64,000 nucleotides of DNA, from NCBI GenBank assembly GCA_000349905.1, contig KB722756.1:529578-593577 (forward strand), read 5' to 3'. Shown here one piece after another: positions 10,511-21,074 of the stretch; position 1 is the first letter of the stretch; each line of letters opens with the position of its first letter. A program made the position numbers and the translations under genes. The notes under the pieces were generated by a model. It did not search any database, was not told the origin of the DNA, and was given only the letters and a program-made list of their open reading frames with translations. Source of the stretch: Volvariella volvacea V23 (Eukaryota; Basidiomycota; Agaricomycetes; Agaricales; Pluteaceae).

Positions 10511-11933
10511 ATGAGTACAAGTCACCACAACCCCGCCCTAATCAACCAACTTCCTGCGGAGATCCTTCATAAAGTCATGTGCATGGTCAAGACATCCATC
10601 ATGGCTCACAATAACGGCATCGAGATTCGGTGCTATAGGTGGAAGGACGTTTCTTACGTCTGTGGGCTCTGGAGAGCGCTTGCACTGAACTGCCCCTATT
10701 TGTGGACGGTCATATGCATCCCGCCCCTCAATCTGGGCTGGATTCAAGAAATGCTCAAGCGTTCCTGTCCATCCTTGCCAATTTGCCTCACCTTCAGATG
10801 CTCGAGTTGGGATGCGCCCTTCCACACGTCGATTTCAACGCACCGGCTCCAGAGAATCTGCCTACGTTCGGGCAAGGCATATTCCATCTCAGCAACCTCC
10901 GATCCCTCTCGTTAGTTGGCGACTCTTGTCCGGAAATTGCACATTTCCTGCACCAACTCCGTCTCCCGCCGTCTACGCACATCCGGTTGCTGCCTAGCAT
11001 ATATAGCTTGAGGCGCATTCGTGGTGCAAGCGGTGGTCCTGACGATGACCTATTTGTCAAGCTCTGCAAAGGTGTGGTTCGGTTTTGTCTCTGTGGATCC
11101 TCTGCTGCATCAGACTCGAACCTTGTATCGTCCACAAAGTCTAATCTTGCTACTATGAAGTTGCACAATGCCAGGACAAAGTCACATCCTTTCAACAAGA
11201 CATACATGAACTCGTGGTTGCCCCTTCCTTCTCAGGCTGCGGCTGCGGCTTCACATTCACCGCCGTCCACTCCGTGTCTTTCTGTCACCTGTTGTAATTC
11301 CGAAGGCGCCGCCTGTGATTTTTGGCTCGCATTGGGCTTGTGCCATAATTTCTTCAACGACGATGAACATGATGCCATCGATGAAACTATAATGGACCCA
11401 AAACCCCCACTGGAAAATATCGTCCAATGGAGCCTCAACGCGCGTCCCTCGCTCATCATGTCTGACAGGATGTGGAAATCACCCGCCTTGGAGGACATAT
11501 TGCTGGAATCGCTCAACACCCAAGCTCCAAGGTGTTTCCTCGTGTCGTCCCTGCTAGGTATCGGACGTGCTCTATGAATAGTGATAGTACTATCTTTCCC
11601 GGGGATTTTGAGAACGAGTTGGATTCAGATGATGTATACAAAGATGTAAGACTCCGGGTCTTTGAATGTGCAGGAAAATCGGTGCCGTGCAACCACTGCA
11701 TCCACACTCCCCCTCGCATCCTTTTCTCTGGCTCAGACCCCTAGCCATTCCCACCCTTCCCCGCACTCAAAACGATAGCCTTCCGAGACGTCAGATTGTC
11801 GCAATGGTCCTTGGTTCAAGAGGAACGGGACGGGCTTAGCCATTTCGGCCAGTTTTTGGCACAGAGGATACGATGTGGGATTCCGGTTGAGAGGGTTGTG
11901 TTTGTGAATTGCTTGGGTGTGGGTGAAGAATGA
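10511..11933 (+). pseudogene. F-box/LRR protein, frameshifted and internally deleted
   Basis: The start MSTSHHNPALINQLPAEILH opens an F-box domain (SYVCGLWRALALNCPYLWT), followed by MLKRSCPSLPICLTF. Near 10750-10800 the frame that matches the family switches. The downstream frame reads ILANLPHLQMLELGCALP and LSNLRSLSLVGDS, an LRR-like part that normally lies about 100 residues further on. A later frame carries PALKTIAFRDVRL and GIPVERVVFVNCLG, a typical C-terminus, after a TAG at 11742-11744. The simplest reading is a deletion plus further damage. A multi-intron gene cannot be fully excluded. Confidence 0.55.
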
Positions 11934-12203
11934 GAGAAGGGGAGGGTTGTTTGCGAGATGGAGCAGTTGTACAAGTATTCGGGCGAGAGATGGAGGTTAG
12001 GTCCGGAGGTTCAGTTTATTGTACAACGATTCGGGCGGTCACGGTGATGGGGACTTTGGTAATTGGATAATCGACCTTTCAAAGGTATTTGAACTGTCTA
12101 TGAAATATTATGGCACCCTCGTCACTCTCAGAATACAAGCATGAGCGCTTTGAGTATTCCGCAGGTTTACTGGCAAAAAACAGCATAGCTCTCTGAGACT
12201 ACT

Positions 12204-12926
12204 TCACTCCCATGTTCCCGTACCATTCTCGGGTTTGATCCCAAGTTGTCCCTCTGAGGGAGAGACTATCAGAGAAGTTAAGTTATTAGACGAGACGGCT
12301 CTCCATATCACGTCTAATCAAAGGACTTACGAAGAATCTAGATGGGGAAGCAGTGTTTAGAGTCCGATATCACAATTCAATATAGCCAAGAAACGAGGAA
12401 CACACCTCAATACTCTTCTGGGAACCCTTTGGATCTGAAATACTGACGCGAATAAAGGATCCATCGAATTTGAAAATCTCATAGTCCCATGTTCCCTCGA
12501 GCTTGCCCTCATAGCTCGGAGTCGATCCATAAATGACATTAGCTGTCAAAGTTTGTAATCACACGAGTAAGAAAGCACAACTCAATGCCCATGGAAGCAA
12601 GTGATACGCTCACCTGAAGCAAGGTCCGATACCCTGAACGTCTGACTTCGTTCGAATCGACTCCATTTAATATCGATATTAATCTTAATGAGTCCACCAT
12701 CGAGTGCCGAGAAATCTGCCCAGGTCCCGCCGAGGATAGGAGGGCTCCTAATAGGCCAGTGATCATCGCGTGGAAAATGTTTCTTAGTCAGGTCGTCCAA
12801 GGCAGTGAAATATTCCGCCGCGAGGGCGTCATTGGGCCCGCTTGGCTTTCCAGCGGCCTCATAGAGCTCCTTGAATTTCGCCTCCACTTTGGCATTAAAT
12901 TCGGCCTTGAGTTCTGTAGCAGACAT
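12204..12926 (-). CDS. Unrecognised small protein, tandem copy A (predicted 7-nt micro-exon)
   Basis: I do not recognise the family. Exons 12926-12614, 12542-12406, 12337-12331 (7 nt) and 12253-12204 sum to 507 nt, giving 168 residues. The N-terminal ~55 residues are helical and charged (MSATELKAEFNAKVEAKFKE). The rest looks beta-rich with repeated Gly-Trp blocks (SPPILGGTWADFSALDGG, YEGKLEGTWDYEIFKFDGS, ending NGTGTWE). There is no signal peptide or membrane segment. The last three exons are supported by copy B: within the micro-exon both differences are synonymous. If the GTGTGT donor at 12405 is not used, the protein would instead end in VCSSFLGYIEL. Copy B is 1.07 kb upstream in the same orientation. 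Confidence 0.6.
12331..12337 (-). other. Predicted 7-nt micro-exon, copy A
   Basis: On the minus strand CATCTAG precedes ATTCTTC, which is followed by GTAAGTCC, a strong donor. The seven bases code Ile-Leu plus the first base of a Gln codon and link exons 2 and 4 in frame. Copy B has ATCCTCC at the same place, with only silent changes. This is inferred from sequence; no transcript data were available. Confidence 0.5.
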
Positions 12927-13991
12927 CGTTGGAATCTTGAATTATTAACAAGATGTGAGTGGTTTGGCGGAATTAGGTTAAAGGAGTTGCAATTGGAGGG
13001 TATATACCTTTCAACTAAGAAAAGGAGTTCAGGACCGGCGTTGGGACAAAGCGAATGCGCAAAGAGACTCACCGAGAGTGCTTCCGTGTATAACGCTTGC
13101 CCAAAGTGAAGCAGATAAAGCAGGAGGCACAATTACGCAGAGCGTTTGAAGATGTTTTATATACCCATTTCTTATCTGTGCGTTTCCCCGAAGGACCTGG
13201 GATAATATGACAGAAATATCTGTCCAAGAGAGCCAAGGATTTAACCTGTCATCTGGTGAGCTATAGATGGCTCAAGGACTAGCTAAGGAAAGAGTTACAA
13301 AAAGACCGGTGTATGATCTGCATTGGAAGCAAAAGGAGAAATCTTCTGAGGAAGACAAGGGCAAGATCTCCATAGGACGAAATAGGGAGGTCCTTCGTGA
13401 TGGGCACGGAAATACTCTCTTCTGAGGTGACATAACGAATAGAGCATCTAAAGAATGAAGGGTGTCGTGGAATGCTCGGAGTCAGTTGAAGTAGATGGGA
13501 CAGACAGAACAGATGCTAGTAGAGCACGGATTGGAAATAGAAGCACTCTAGCTGAACAGAGAGTGGAGTTTGCCATTTGGCAAATCACACGGTAAACGGT
13601 AGTGTATATGGTGCTGGATTTTCCCAAATATAGTAAAGAGCACCGGACTCATAAAACCCCCGGATGTTGTTCTGATGCCCGGAAGTTTGCTGAAATGTGT
13701 CTCGGATTGGTGGAATGGCATCTTCCATTCTGAAGTCAAGAAGTGACATGACGGCTACTATTTGGGATGATTTGGTTCATGAATACTTTTGGCCTCTCTC
13801 AACAGGTTCTTGATATACCAATGCATTCAACATTGAGCATTCATTCGTCTATGATCCGGATGTTCAGTTAATTGTACAATGGTTCGGGTGGTAATATGGC
13901 GATTGGACAAGAAATTGAAAATTCTCATAACCTATCATGCCCCGTACTATATGACTTCAATTTCTGCCGAATCGAGATGCCTACAACAACT

Positions 13992-14743
13992 TCATTGAAC
14001 AGTAGACTCCCATGTCCCGCTACCAGTCTCAGATTTGACCCCAGGTTGGCCCTCTGAGGGAGAGACTATCAGAAGAATTAAGTTATTAGACGAGACGGCT
14101 CTCCGTATGACGTATAATCCAAGGACTTACGGAGGATCTAGGTGAGGAAACAATGTTTAGAATGAGATCTCACAGCTCAATATAGCCAATTTGAAACGAG
14201 GAACACACCTCAACACTTGGGTGGGAACCCTTTGGGTCTGAAATACTAACGCGAATCCAAGATCCATCAAACTCGAAAATCTCATAGTCCCATGTTCCCT
14301 CGAGCTTGCCCTCATAGCTTGGAGTTAATCCATAAATGACATTGACTGTCGAGATTTGCAACGAAATACACCAAAAAGCATCGATTAAGCACAACATGGT
14401 ACCGACAAAAGCCGGTATTACGCTCACCTGAAGCAAGATCGCATACCCTAAACGTCTGACCTCCCTCAGATTCACTTGGTTCCTTCTCGATATCAATCTT
14501 TATGAGTCCACCATCGAATGCCGAAAAATGCGCCTTGGTCCCACCGAGGATCGGGGGGCTCCTAATGGGGGGCATTCGTGGGCGGCGCGGGAAATGGCCT
14601 TTAGTCAATTCGTCCAAGGCATTGAAGTACTCTGCCGCAAAGGCGTCATTGGGTCCGTTTGGCTTTCCAGCGGCCTCATAGAGCTCCTTGAATTTTGCCT
14701 CAACTTTGCCATTGAATTCAGCTTCGAGTCCTGTAGCGGACAT
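13992..14743 (-). CDS. Unrecognised small protein, tandem copy B (predicted 7-nt micro-exon)
   Basis: Paralogue of the gene at 12204-12926 with the same structure: exons 14743-14428, 14345-14209, 14137-14131 (7 nt) and 14053-13992 sum to 522 nt, giving 173 residues. It has one extra codon in exon 1 and four extra C-terminal residues (STVQ). The conserved core is SPPILGGTKAHFSAFDGG, YEGKLEGTWDYEIFEFDGS and GSGTWE. Intron 3 is almost identical in both copies, including a CTAAT-type branch site. The alternative read-through end would be VCSSFQIGYIEL. The family is unknown. A TATATAAAG element lies about 65 nt upstream of the start. Confidence 0.6.
14131..14137 (-). other. Predicted 7-nt micro-exon, copy B
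   Basis: On the minus strand CACCTAG, then ATCCTCC, then GTAAGTCC. The seven bases code the same Ile-Leu as copy A and keep phase between exon 2 and the last exon. Confidence 0.5.
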
Positions 14744-14806
14744 TGTTGGAGTGGGTTGTTAACAAGATATGAGTGGTTTAGTAGAACTATGTTAAAGGGG
14801 GATGCT

Positions 14807-14815
14807 TTATATACT
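14807..14815 (-). promoter_or_regulatory. TATA box of copy B
   Basis: TATATAAAG on the minus strand about 65 nt upstream of the copy B start codon. Copy A has a similar TATATAAAAC near 13157-13164, but about 230 nt upstream of its start. The two core promoters may therefore differ in spacing. Confidence 0.4.
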
Positions 14816-16042
14816 AGTTTCTTATCTATGCTGCTTCCCCCGATGGGCTTGAGGCAATATGACAGAAACAGCGGCCTAAGAGAGTCAAGAAGGCATTCAA
14901 ACCATTTAACCTGCCATACAGTCGGCCATCTTGTGTGTGGTGGGTGGCTCAGGGTCTATGTAGGGAAGGAGAGGGCGAGGCACAGGATGGTGGGGAAAGG
15001 ATCTTCGTTGGTAGCGAAAGGAGAAATATTCTGGGAAGGCGAGGAGAAGATCTCTGTGAGGTCGAATAAGGAGGATTTTGTAGTGGGTACAGAAAAATAC
15101 TCGCTCGTAAAGTGACTTAACACCTAGAGCATCAGAAGAACCAAGGATGTCGTGAAATGCTCAAAGTAAGGTGGAGTGGATAAGGCAGATGGAATAGATG
15201 TTAATAGAGCACTGATTGGGAAAGGAAGCAACCCAGGAGAATGGGTCACATCAGCTAAACAGGGAGTGGCGTTTACAAGGGCACTGTATGTGCGGAAAAC
15301 ATCTGGCAAGATGCACGGTACCGGTAAATGGTAGTGTATAGGGTGGTCGTGGGGATTCTCCCAAATATAGTGAAGTGCATACGTCCCAAACAACCTCCGA
15401 ATGTTGTTCTGATGTCCTGTGCCCCTCAGAAGTCTGCTCAGATGCGTCTCGAATTGATGGAATGAGTTCTTCCATTTTTGAGTCAAATTGAACAAGAGAT
15501 GACATGAACACGATGACGGCTACAATTTGGAATGACTTAGTCCATTGGCCTCTTTCAATGGGTTCCTGATACATCAATACATTCAACTTGAGCATTTACT
15601 CGTCTAGGTAGGTATTCAGTTCAAACTAAGGGGTTATTGTGTAGCAACCACGTGTTTGAGCTAATGCAATCGGCTAGCGCGTACGGCTGGTCATGAGATC
15701 AAGCGAAGCAGTCAAGATAGATACCTCTACTTTATCCAGGAAGTGTCTTAACTAGACTACGGTGCGAGGACTCTTGCTCGTCCTAGATCACGTCCATCCC
15801 CCTGATGCTTTACGCATCAAAGACTTGGAGTGATGCTTTTGGAATTATAACTTGATATTGATGGCGGTTGCCCACGTAGGACCACGGAGATCCTAGCGAG
15901 CACCATTACCGCTTCTAGTTCCTAATTTGGGAAAATACCTTTTTAATCCATCTCCGAGTCAGGGTACGTACTCTCCATACTCTTGCCCTTAACCATCACT
16001 CTCCAACAGACTCTCCAAGGACGATACTACTCCCAGCCCGTC

Positions 16043-17101
16043 ATGGTGGACTCAGCTGAACCTCGACTCCCACCAGAACTGGAACGCGTCATATTCGAGA
16101 TGGCCGCGTATAACGATCGCAACAGAGGGGATATACTTATGCTGATGCGCGTTGCTCGTCGAACACGGTCTTGGTAAGCCGAACGAACCCTTTCATGATT
16201 TGGGCCTGTTGCATTGTGAGACAAGCCCTTACTGTGAGGCTCTCTCTTTGTTTCAAGGCTGGAACCAATCTTGTACGAAATCGCGATCTTCACGACCAGC
16301 AATGGAGAATCCGACGAGGAGCCGGAATACAAGTTCTATCGCTCCTTCCCCCGGCCTCCCCATATCTCTCAGATGCGCTATGTCAGACACTTGTTACTGG
16401 AAGCTGGTGGAGCAGAGGAAGGAGACGAAGACCCAAACGATCCTCTCCTCCAATGTGTCAACCTTGAGAACTTTGCTATGTGGGGTAACTTGAGACCTTC
16501 TGTGCTCAAGAACCTATTGGCCCTCATCCATTCACCTCATCGGACGGTACCCCATGGCCTGCTTCGTCTCAGTGGGTCGTTGTTCAAGCTGTTCCCTAAT
16601 CGGCAAATCGACTTCAATCACGAAGTTTTGAGGGAGCTCACACATCTAGATGCCGTAGGCCATTCCAGCGTATCAGAGTGGAAAGAAGGGAACAATTACG
16701 CGTGTTTGAAGAACTTACGATATTTGTCTTTATCATTTCCGGATGTTTATCCCCGGTTGAAGGATACCGTCAGAAGGTGTTTGGCGGAATGCCCGGCTTT
16801 GGAAATCTTGTTGATACTTTTGCTGGATATGATTGGTTCCCTTGGACAATTTGATAATGGTGAGAGCGGATTTGGAGGATTTATGGACGAGTTACCAAAG
16901 GTGAGGAGAAAGGTGAGGCTGGATGGGACGGTGGAAGAGGTACCGGAAGACAGGGTCGTAGTTTATCACCATGACGAGATATGTCTTGGTGATTTCAGTT
17001 GGGTTGGAGATTGGGTCGAAGGTGCGGTTGGGGGTGATGACCTTTGGACCAGGGCAGAGAAGGTGGTAAAGGAAAGGCGACGGAGAGGCGTCTCACACTA
17101 G
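16043..17101 (+). CDS. F-box-like protein (family 1)
   Basis: Two exons (16043-16173, 16258-17101) sum to 975 nt and give 324 residues. The N-terminus LPPELERVIFEMAAYNDR resembles a divergent F-box helix pair. The TGG codon is split by the intron and followed by LEPILYEIAIF, the usual next segment. Later parts read MRYVRHLLLEAGGAEEG, LENFAMWGNLRPSVLKNLLA and CLKNLRYLSLSFPD, an irregular LRR pattern. Such proteins are thought to act as SCF ubiquitin-ligase adaptors, but the target here is unknown. A damaged paralogue lies at 23870-24630. It is convergent with the F-box gene at 17362-18351, and the two stops are only 260 bp apart. Confidence 0.75.
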
Positions 17102-17361
17102 GCTTGTTTATACCCGGTTAGCCCAGTACGTTGAATAGGCCGAATTCTGGACATTGAAAACATAAAGTCGACGTGGTTGGCAAACCCGAGATACAAATAC
17201 GCTATCTAGGGTATATATATAATATCCAACCTCCACTCGGTCTTATCAATTTTCCAACATACTTCAACGCAACTCCCATCATTTAATCCATATTCATTCG
17301 CCATAAAGATAACTACCACTCAGGACCTACCATTGCAGGTACTGTGGAATACCTGGAATAA

Positions 17362-18351
17362 TTAGTCGTCCGAGTCCCAATAAGAATGATCTCCCAGCTG
17401 CGCGACAACATAACGCTTCCAATTGTCGATGAACTTCTCCTCATCAACGAGGCTATACTCCCAATTTCCCTCTCCGCCAGCTTGTCTCGCCAACCAACCA
17501 TCCCTTGTTGAAGTCAAGGTGCGACGCGGCTGGTAGATGACCTTGGCGCGACTATCCCGGTACATCTCGTCTATATCGTTCAAGTCAATGGACTCTAAGA
17601 GTTCTTCATCGCGGATATCCGCTTCGACGAGGTGCTCGTTCAACGGGGGCAGCATCTTCTGTGTTTCTCGTAATGTGTGGAAGTGTAATGGCGTCCGAAG
17701 GACCTCGAATTTGCCTGGCTGTATGATCCCCTTTACTACTTTGATAATTTCAGTGTCGTAATCCCCTATATGAAGTCGTTTAAGGGCGGGGAACATGACT
17801 TCAGTTGACAGTGGATGGAAAGGCGTTGTGCGTCGTTGCAAGAGAAGCGTAAGCTCAGAAAGTAAGGGAAAAGAGAGGTGAGGTTGGAGGAATAAATCGT
17901 ATGAGAGAGTCGCTGTGGTAGAAATAATGCATAACGTTTGCAACGTATCTTGGGTGTGGGCGAGGATCCCGAGGATAGCTGCCTGGTACATGACGGAAGG
18001 ATGTCCGGTAAAGCTTCTTGTTTTGGGGTAATAGAAATCAAGACCGTGCAGGTGGTCCTCTAAGAGCGCGGGGTGATCCCACAGAGCCTCGATTTTGCCC
18101 TCATCCCAGTCGTTCCCAATAAACAAATCTCGAGTGGTCGCATACCAGGGTGGGACGAGCTGCTGTAGTTTACGAAGGAACAGTACGGCTTGCACTGGAT
18201 TGTTGATCGAGATGGACTGGTATTTGTAAGGGTAAGAGAGCTCCATCATTCGTTGGGAGACGAGGGAAAGGCAGCGGCCGGTGTATCCACCATCCGTACA
18301 GCAAAGACTGAATATTTTCCCCCACAATTCAACGGGGAGTGAATCCAGCAT
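17362..18351 (-). CDS. F-box protein (family 2), single exon
   Basis: An uninterrupted frame of 329 residues. It starts MLDSLPVELWGKIFSLCCTD, a clear F-box N-terminus, followed by CLSLVSQRMMELSYPYKYQS. The remainder holds irregular leucine-rich segments (for example LLSELTLLLQRRTTPFHPL and FPALKRLHIGDYDTEIIKVV) and an acidic C-terminus ending DSDD. The lack of introns differs from most genes here and fits a gene family that spreads easily. The remnant at 33803-34329 is a paralogue. The predicted role is substrate binding in an SCF complex; substrate unknown. Confidence 0.8.
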   Translation of the reverse strand: MLDSLPVELWGKIFSLCCTDGGYTGRCLSLVSQRMMELSYPYKYQSISINNPVQAVLFLRKLQQLVPPWYATTRDLFIGNDWDEGKIEALWDHPALLEDHLHGLDFYYPKTRSFTGHPSVMYQAAILGILAHTQDTLQTLCIISTTATLSYDLFLQPHLSFPLLSELTLLLQRRTTPFHPLSTEVMFPALKRLHIGDYDTEIIKVVKGIIQPGKFEVLRTPLHFHTLRETQKMLPPLNEHLVEADIRDEELLESIDLNDIDEMYRDSRAKVIYQPRRTLTSTRDGWLARQAGGEGNWEYSLVDEEKFIDNWKRYVVAQLGDHSYWDSDD

Positions 18352-18898
18352 TATGGCGTTCGTCGAACACGGATGTGTGCTGCGAACTATGGGTGCTTAC
18401 CAGTCGGGATGGGCGGGATGTCGATGTGGGGATAAGCAGGGGATCAACGAGCTGCGCGTGAACTGTACGCACATTCAGGCTGTAATTTGACTTTGTTTGC
18501 TTAGAGTGCGCGGAGGATTCGCGCCATTTCCATGTTAGGAAGGATGCGCGGAAGGAAATCGCGCCTCTAAGTAGGAAGCGCAACGTAGAGTACGGCGTAT
18601 GACCACAGGTGGACATTCAAGCAGTTCCGTCATAGGGTTTTTGCGATGCGCTAAAAAACATTTGGAACAATCTAAGAGTTAGAGGGGAATTCGCCCCATT
18701 CCTCGTTGTGTGCGGTTACAAGCTAGCAAACGGTGTGAAGTCCCTTTCCAGTTTGTGAGCTTGAATATCCGCGACTTTTTCACCGGCCATGGTTTGAGGC
18801 GCACAAACCAGTTTAAATTACACGAAACAATACCGTAAAGTCCTACAAAACGATGCTGTACTAGTAAGTAATGATGTGGAAGCTGTGGCGTATCCTGA

Positions 18899-19180
18899 TC
18901 ACTTCCTCGCGCCCCCGGACCGACCAGATGATCCCTTAGTGGATGAGCCCTTGCCGGATGAGGTCTTATTGGACGCAGCCTTGGCCGCATGCGCATTCCT
19001 GGCAGCCGCGGCTTGAGCACGAGCAGCCCAGTCGTCTAGCGCATTGCCCTTCTTTGCCTATAAGGGGTACCGGTTCGCAGAAAGTGGTGGTGCAGCAAAC
19101 GAGGAACCTACCGCGTTGGCTTGAATGCGCATAGCAGCCTCCGGTGTCATGGGGTTCTTGGGGTTCTTTGGCTTATGCAT
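18899..19180 (-). CDS. Small SMP-like (seed maturation protein type) protein, copy 1
   Basis: Two exons (19180-19112, 19057-18899) give 75 residues: MTPEAAMRIQANA at the end of exon 1, then AARAQAAAARNAHAAKAAS and a Ser/Gly/Lys-rich tail. The pattern (MT-x-E/K-A-x-x-R-I-Q, then a small-residue Ala helix) matches the SMP domain known from plant late-embryogenesis proteins and widespread in fungi. Role unknown, possibly stress-related and intrinsically disordered. The intron falls at the same place and phase (0) as in copies 2 and 3. A TATATATA stretch near 19281-19295 lies about 105 nt upstream of the start. Confidence 0.65.
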
Positions 19181-19718
19181 ATTGACTGGAATAATCATGA
19201 ATAGTAGGAGCAAGAAACTATCTGGAGACGTACAAAGGCTGAAATGTCGAGAGGGGATGAGGGGTAGGCCCCCACGCAGGATTGTATATATATCAAATCC
19301 CTCCGTTCTATTTGGGGGGGTGAGGAACGCGTAGTCCATTGGCCACCCTAAAGTGCAATGAGTTTGAATTGAATGGGACCCACCCAATGACGAAGTTCCT
19401 GATTATGCATTGGTTAGTTATTGGCTAGAATCCATGTCAGGAATGCAGCTGCGCTGGATTGGAAAAAGTTCTGTGAAGACCTATTTTGTTCAGTTTCATA
19501 AGCCATCTCCACACCGTTTCTAACCATCCAGTAGCAATTAAAGCGAAACGGTATGGGGCCAGATCTCTGACGGATGCGTAACGGAGGGCATTTGGTACGA
19601 AGTCCTATTCAAGTTGCACGTGAAATAAAACTTTTAATATACAGGCGAATTTCGACACAATCATACAATCAATTGTTTGTACAGATTTTATGAATAAGGA
19701 TCGAGCAGAGCGTCGCAA

Positions 19719-20018
19719 TTACTTCCCTCCCTGACCACCAGCCGTCGATTGAGAGGATGAGGTCGGAGCAGAACTGGGACTAGCTTGACTAGCAGCGGAA
19801 GCGTTCCTGTCAGCCGCAGACTGGACACGAGCAGCGAAGGAGCCTACGCCGGTGTCGTGACCAACTTTTGCCTAATGGAGCAGACAAAAGGGCTCAATGA
19901 CGAAATTCGGTATATTACGCTCAAGCCGCACCTGGGAAGATTGGATGCGAGAAGCAGCCTCCTTAGTCATTGGAGTGCTGGAATGGCCGTGAGCATGACC
20001 ACCAGATTTGCTTGGCAT
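19719..20018 (-). CDS. Small SMP-like protein, copy 2
   Basis: Two exons (20018-19932, 19871-19719) give 79 residues. Exon 1 is MPSKSGGHAHGHSSTP followed by MTKEAASRIQSSQ; exon 2 starts AKVGHDTGVGSFAARVQSAA and ends in a Ser/Gly-rich tail. The exon 1/exon 2 junction is identical to the other two copies. The His/Gly-rich insert in exon 1 is specific to this copy. Cytosolic or nuclear location is likely since no signal peptide is present. Confidence 0.7.
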
Positions 20019-20815
20019 AATGCCTGTAGGATTGTGAGTTATGTTGGAGTTACGGAGTCGACCTAAAGCCTACAGTAGTGTGAGGTGGTTAAAGTGTAGA
20101 CAGTAGTCGAGGTTGCGTTGAGGGGAAATGTCACTTTTACACGCTCTTATAACACATTCTCTCCATTTTGCTCCAAGGAAAAGGCGCAGTCCACTGTCTG
20201 CGCGGGACACGCGATGCTCGGTGAGACAGCTTGTAATATATGGGACCCACTCAGTGACGTCGACTATTATGAATTGGCAGTTGACCGAATTCATTGACGA
20301 TGCAGAGCACACTATGAACGTAAATATGGCAAGCTGGAGCTCTAACCTAGGCCAGAATAGAACGCCCAACTCCTTAATTGCTATTGGGTTGGCCATGACG
20401 AATTAACAGGCAATATGCGTTACCTCAGGTTCGCGGTCTGGATTTGATTTTGTCCCGAAGGAATCAAGCGGCAAGAGAAGAAAGTATATTCGGCCCCATT
20501 GCATGAGTCCAGACTGGGCTTAGTTGTGTACTGAGAACCTACCTACTTGCGTGAAGGCAATTTCCTCCAAGGCCCTGACGGGACGCGAGGGCGATAACGA
20601 CGAGTCAATAGGACTTCTTCTCCTATTGCGTTGATGTGGGACAGCACTAAATGGCCAGCTTGATAACGCGAACACATACATACCATGACGCTGGCTCGAG
20701 AATCCATCAGATGCGAGGAAACAACGCTTATATTCAGATCAATTTCAGCACACGGTTATACACAACCACAGTACACTGGCTTTAGCAATACTAGTAGAGA
20801 ATGGCTCGATCCCAA

Positions 20816-21074
20816 TCACTTCTTTGAACCCTTACTGGATGATGAAGAGGACGAAGTCCTAGCCGCATAAGCAGCCTTGTCGCCTGCAGATTGGGCGCGA
20901 GAGGCAAAGGTGTTCTGACCGGTGGAATGTCCATTCCTTGCCTATCAGGGAGAGAGGGACAGCAGGCTCAACACCAATATATCGTGCAACAAACACACCC
21001 CGTACCTGGCTAGATTGTATACGCATAGAATCTGCCTTGGTCATTGGAGTAAAGCCGCCAGATTTCTTAGACAT
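20816..21074 (-). CDS. Small SMP-like protein, copy 3
   Basis: Two exons (21074-21006, 20941-20816) give 64 residues: MSKKSGGFTPMTKADSMRIQ at the start, FASRAQSAGDKAAYAART in exon 2 and a poly-Ser/Lys tail. It is the shortest of the three copies and keeps the same intron position. All three lie within 2.3 kb in one orientation, so tandem duplication is the likely origin. Confidence 0.7.

Larger units (their letters stand above)
12001..13853. repeat. Direct tandem duplication, unit 1
   Basis: The stretch from TCCGGAGGTTCAGTT near 12003 to CATTCATTCGTCT near 13850 is repeated as unit 2 (13854-15612) in the same orientation. It includes the small minus-strand gene and about 900 bp upstream of it. 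Exons and several intron stretches are nearly identical, which points to a fairly recent duplication. The far upstream part is more diverged, with indels. Confidence 0.7.
13854..15612. repeat. Direct tandem duplication, unit 2
   Basis: This is the second copy of the 12001-13853 unit, starting TCCGGATGTTCAGTTAATTG near 13855 and ending near TTACTCGTCT at 15603. It carries small-gene copy B and diverged upstream sequence. Short open frames in that upstream part (15495-15124 and 15595-15251) have counterparts in unit 1, but the differences do not respect a reading frame, so I treat that part as non-coding. Confidence 0.7.

Noticed and set aside
15124..15595. Minus-strand frames of 114 and 123 codons upstream of small-gene copy B
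   Set aside because: The counterpart in duplication unit 1 is broken and differences between units do not respect any frame.
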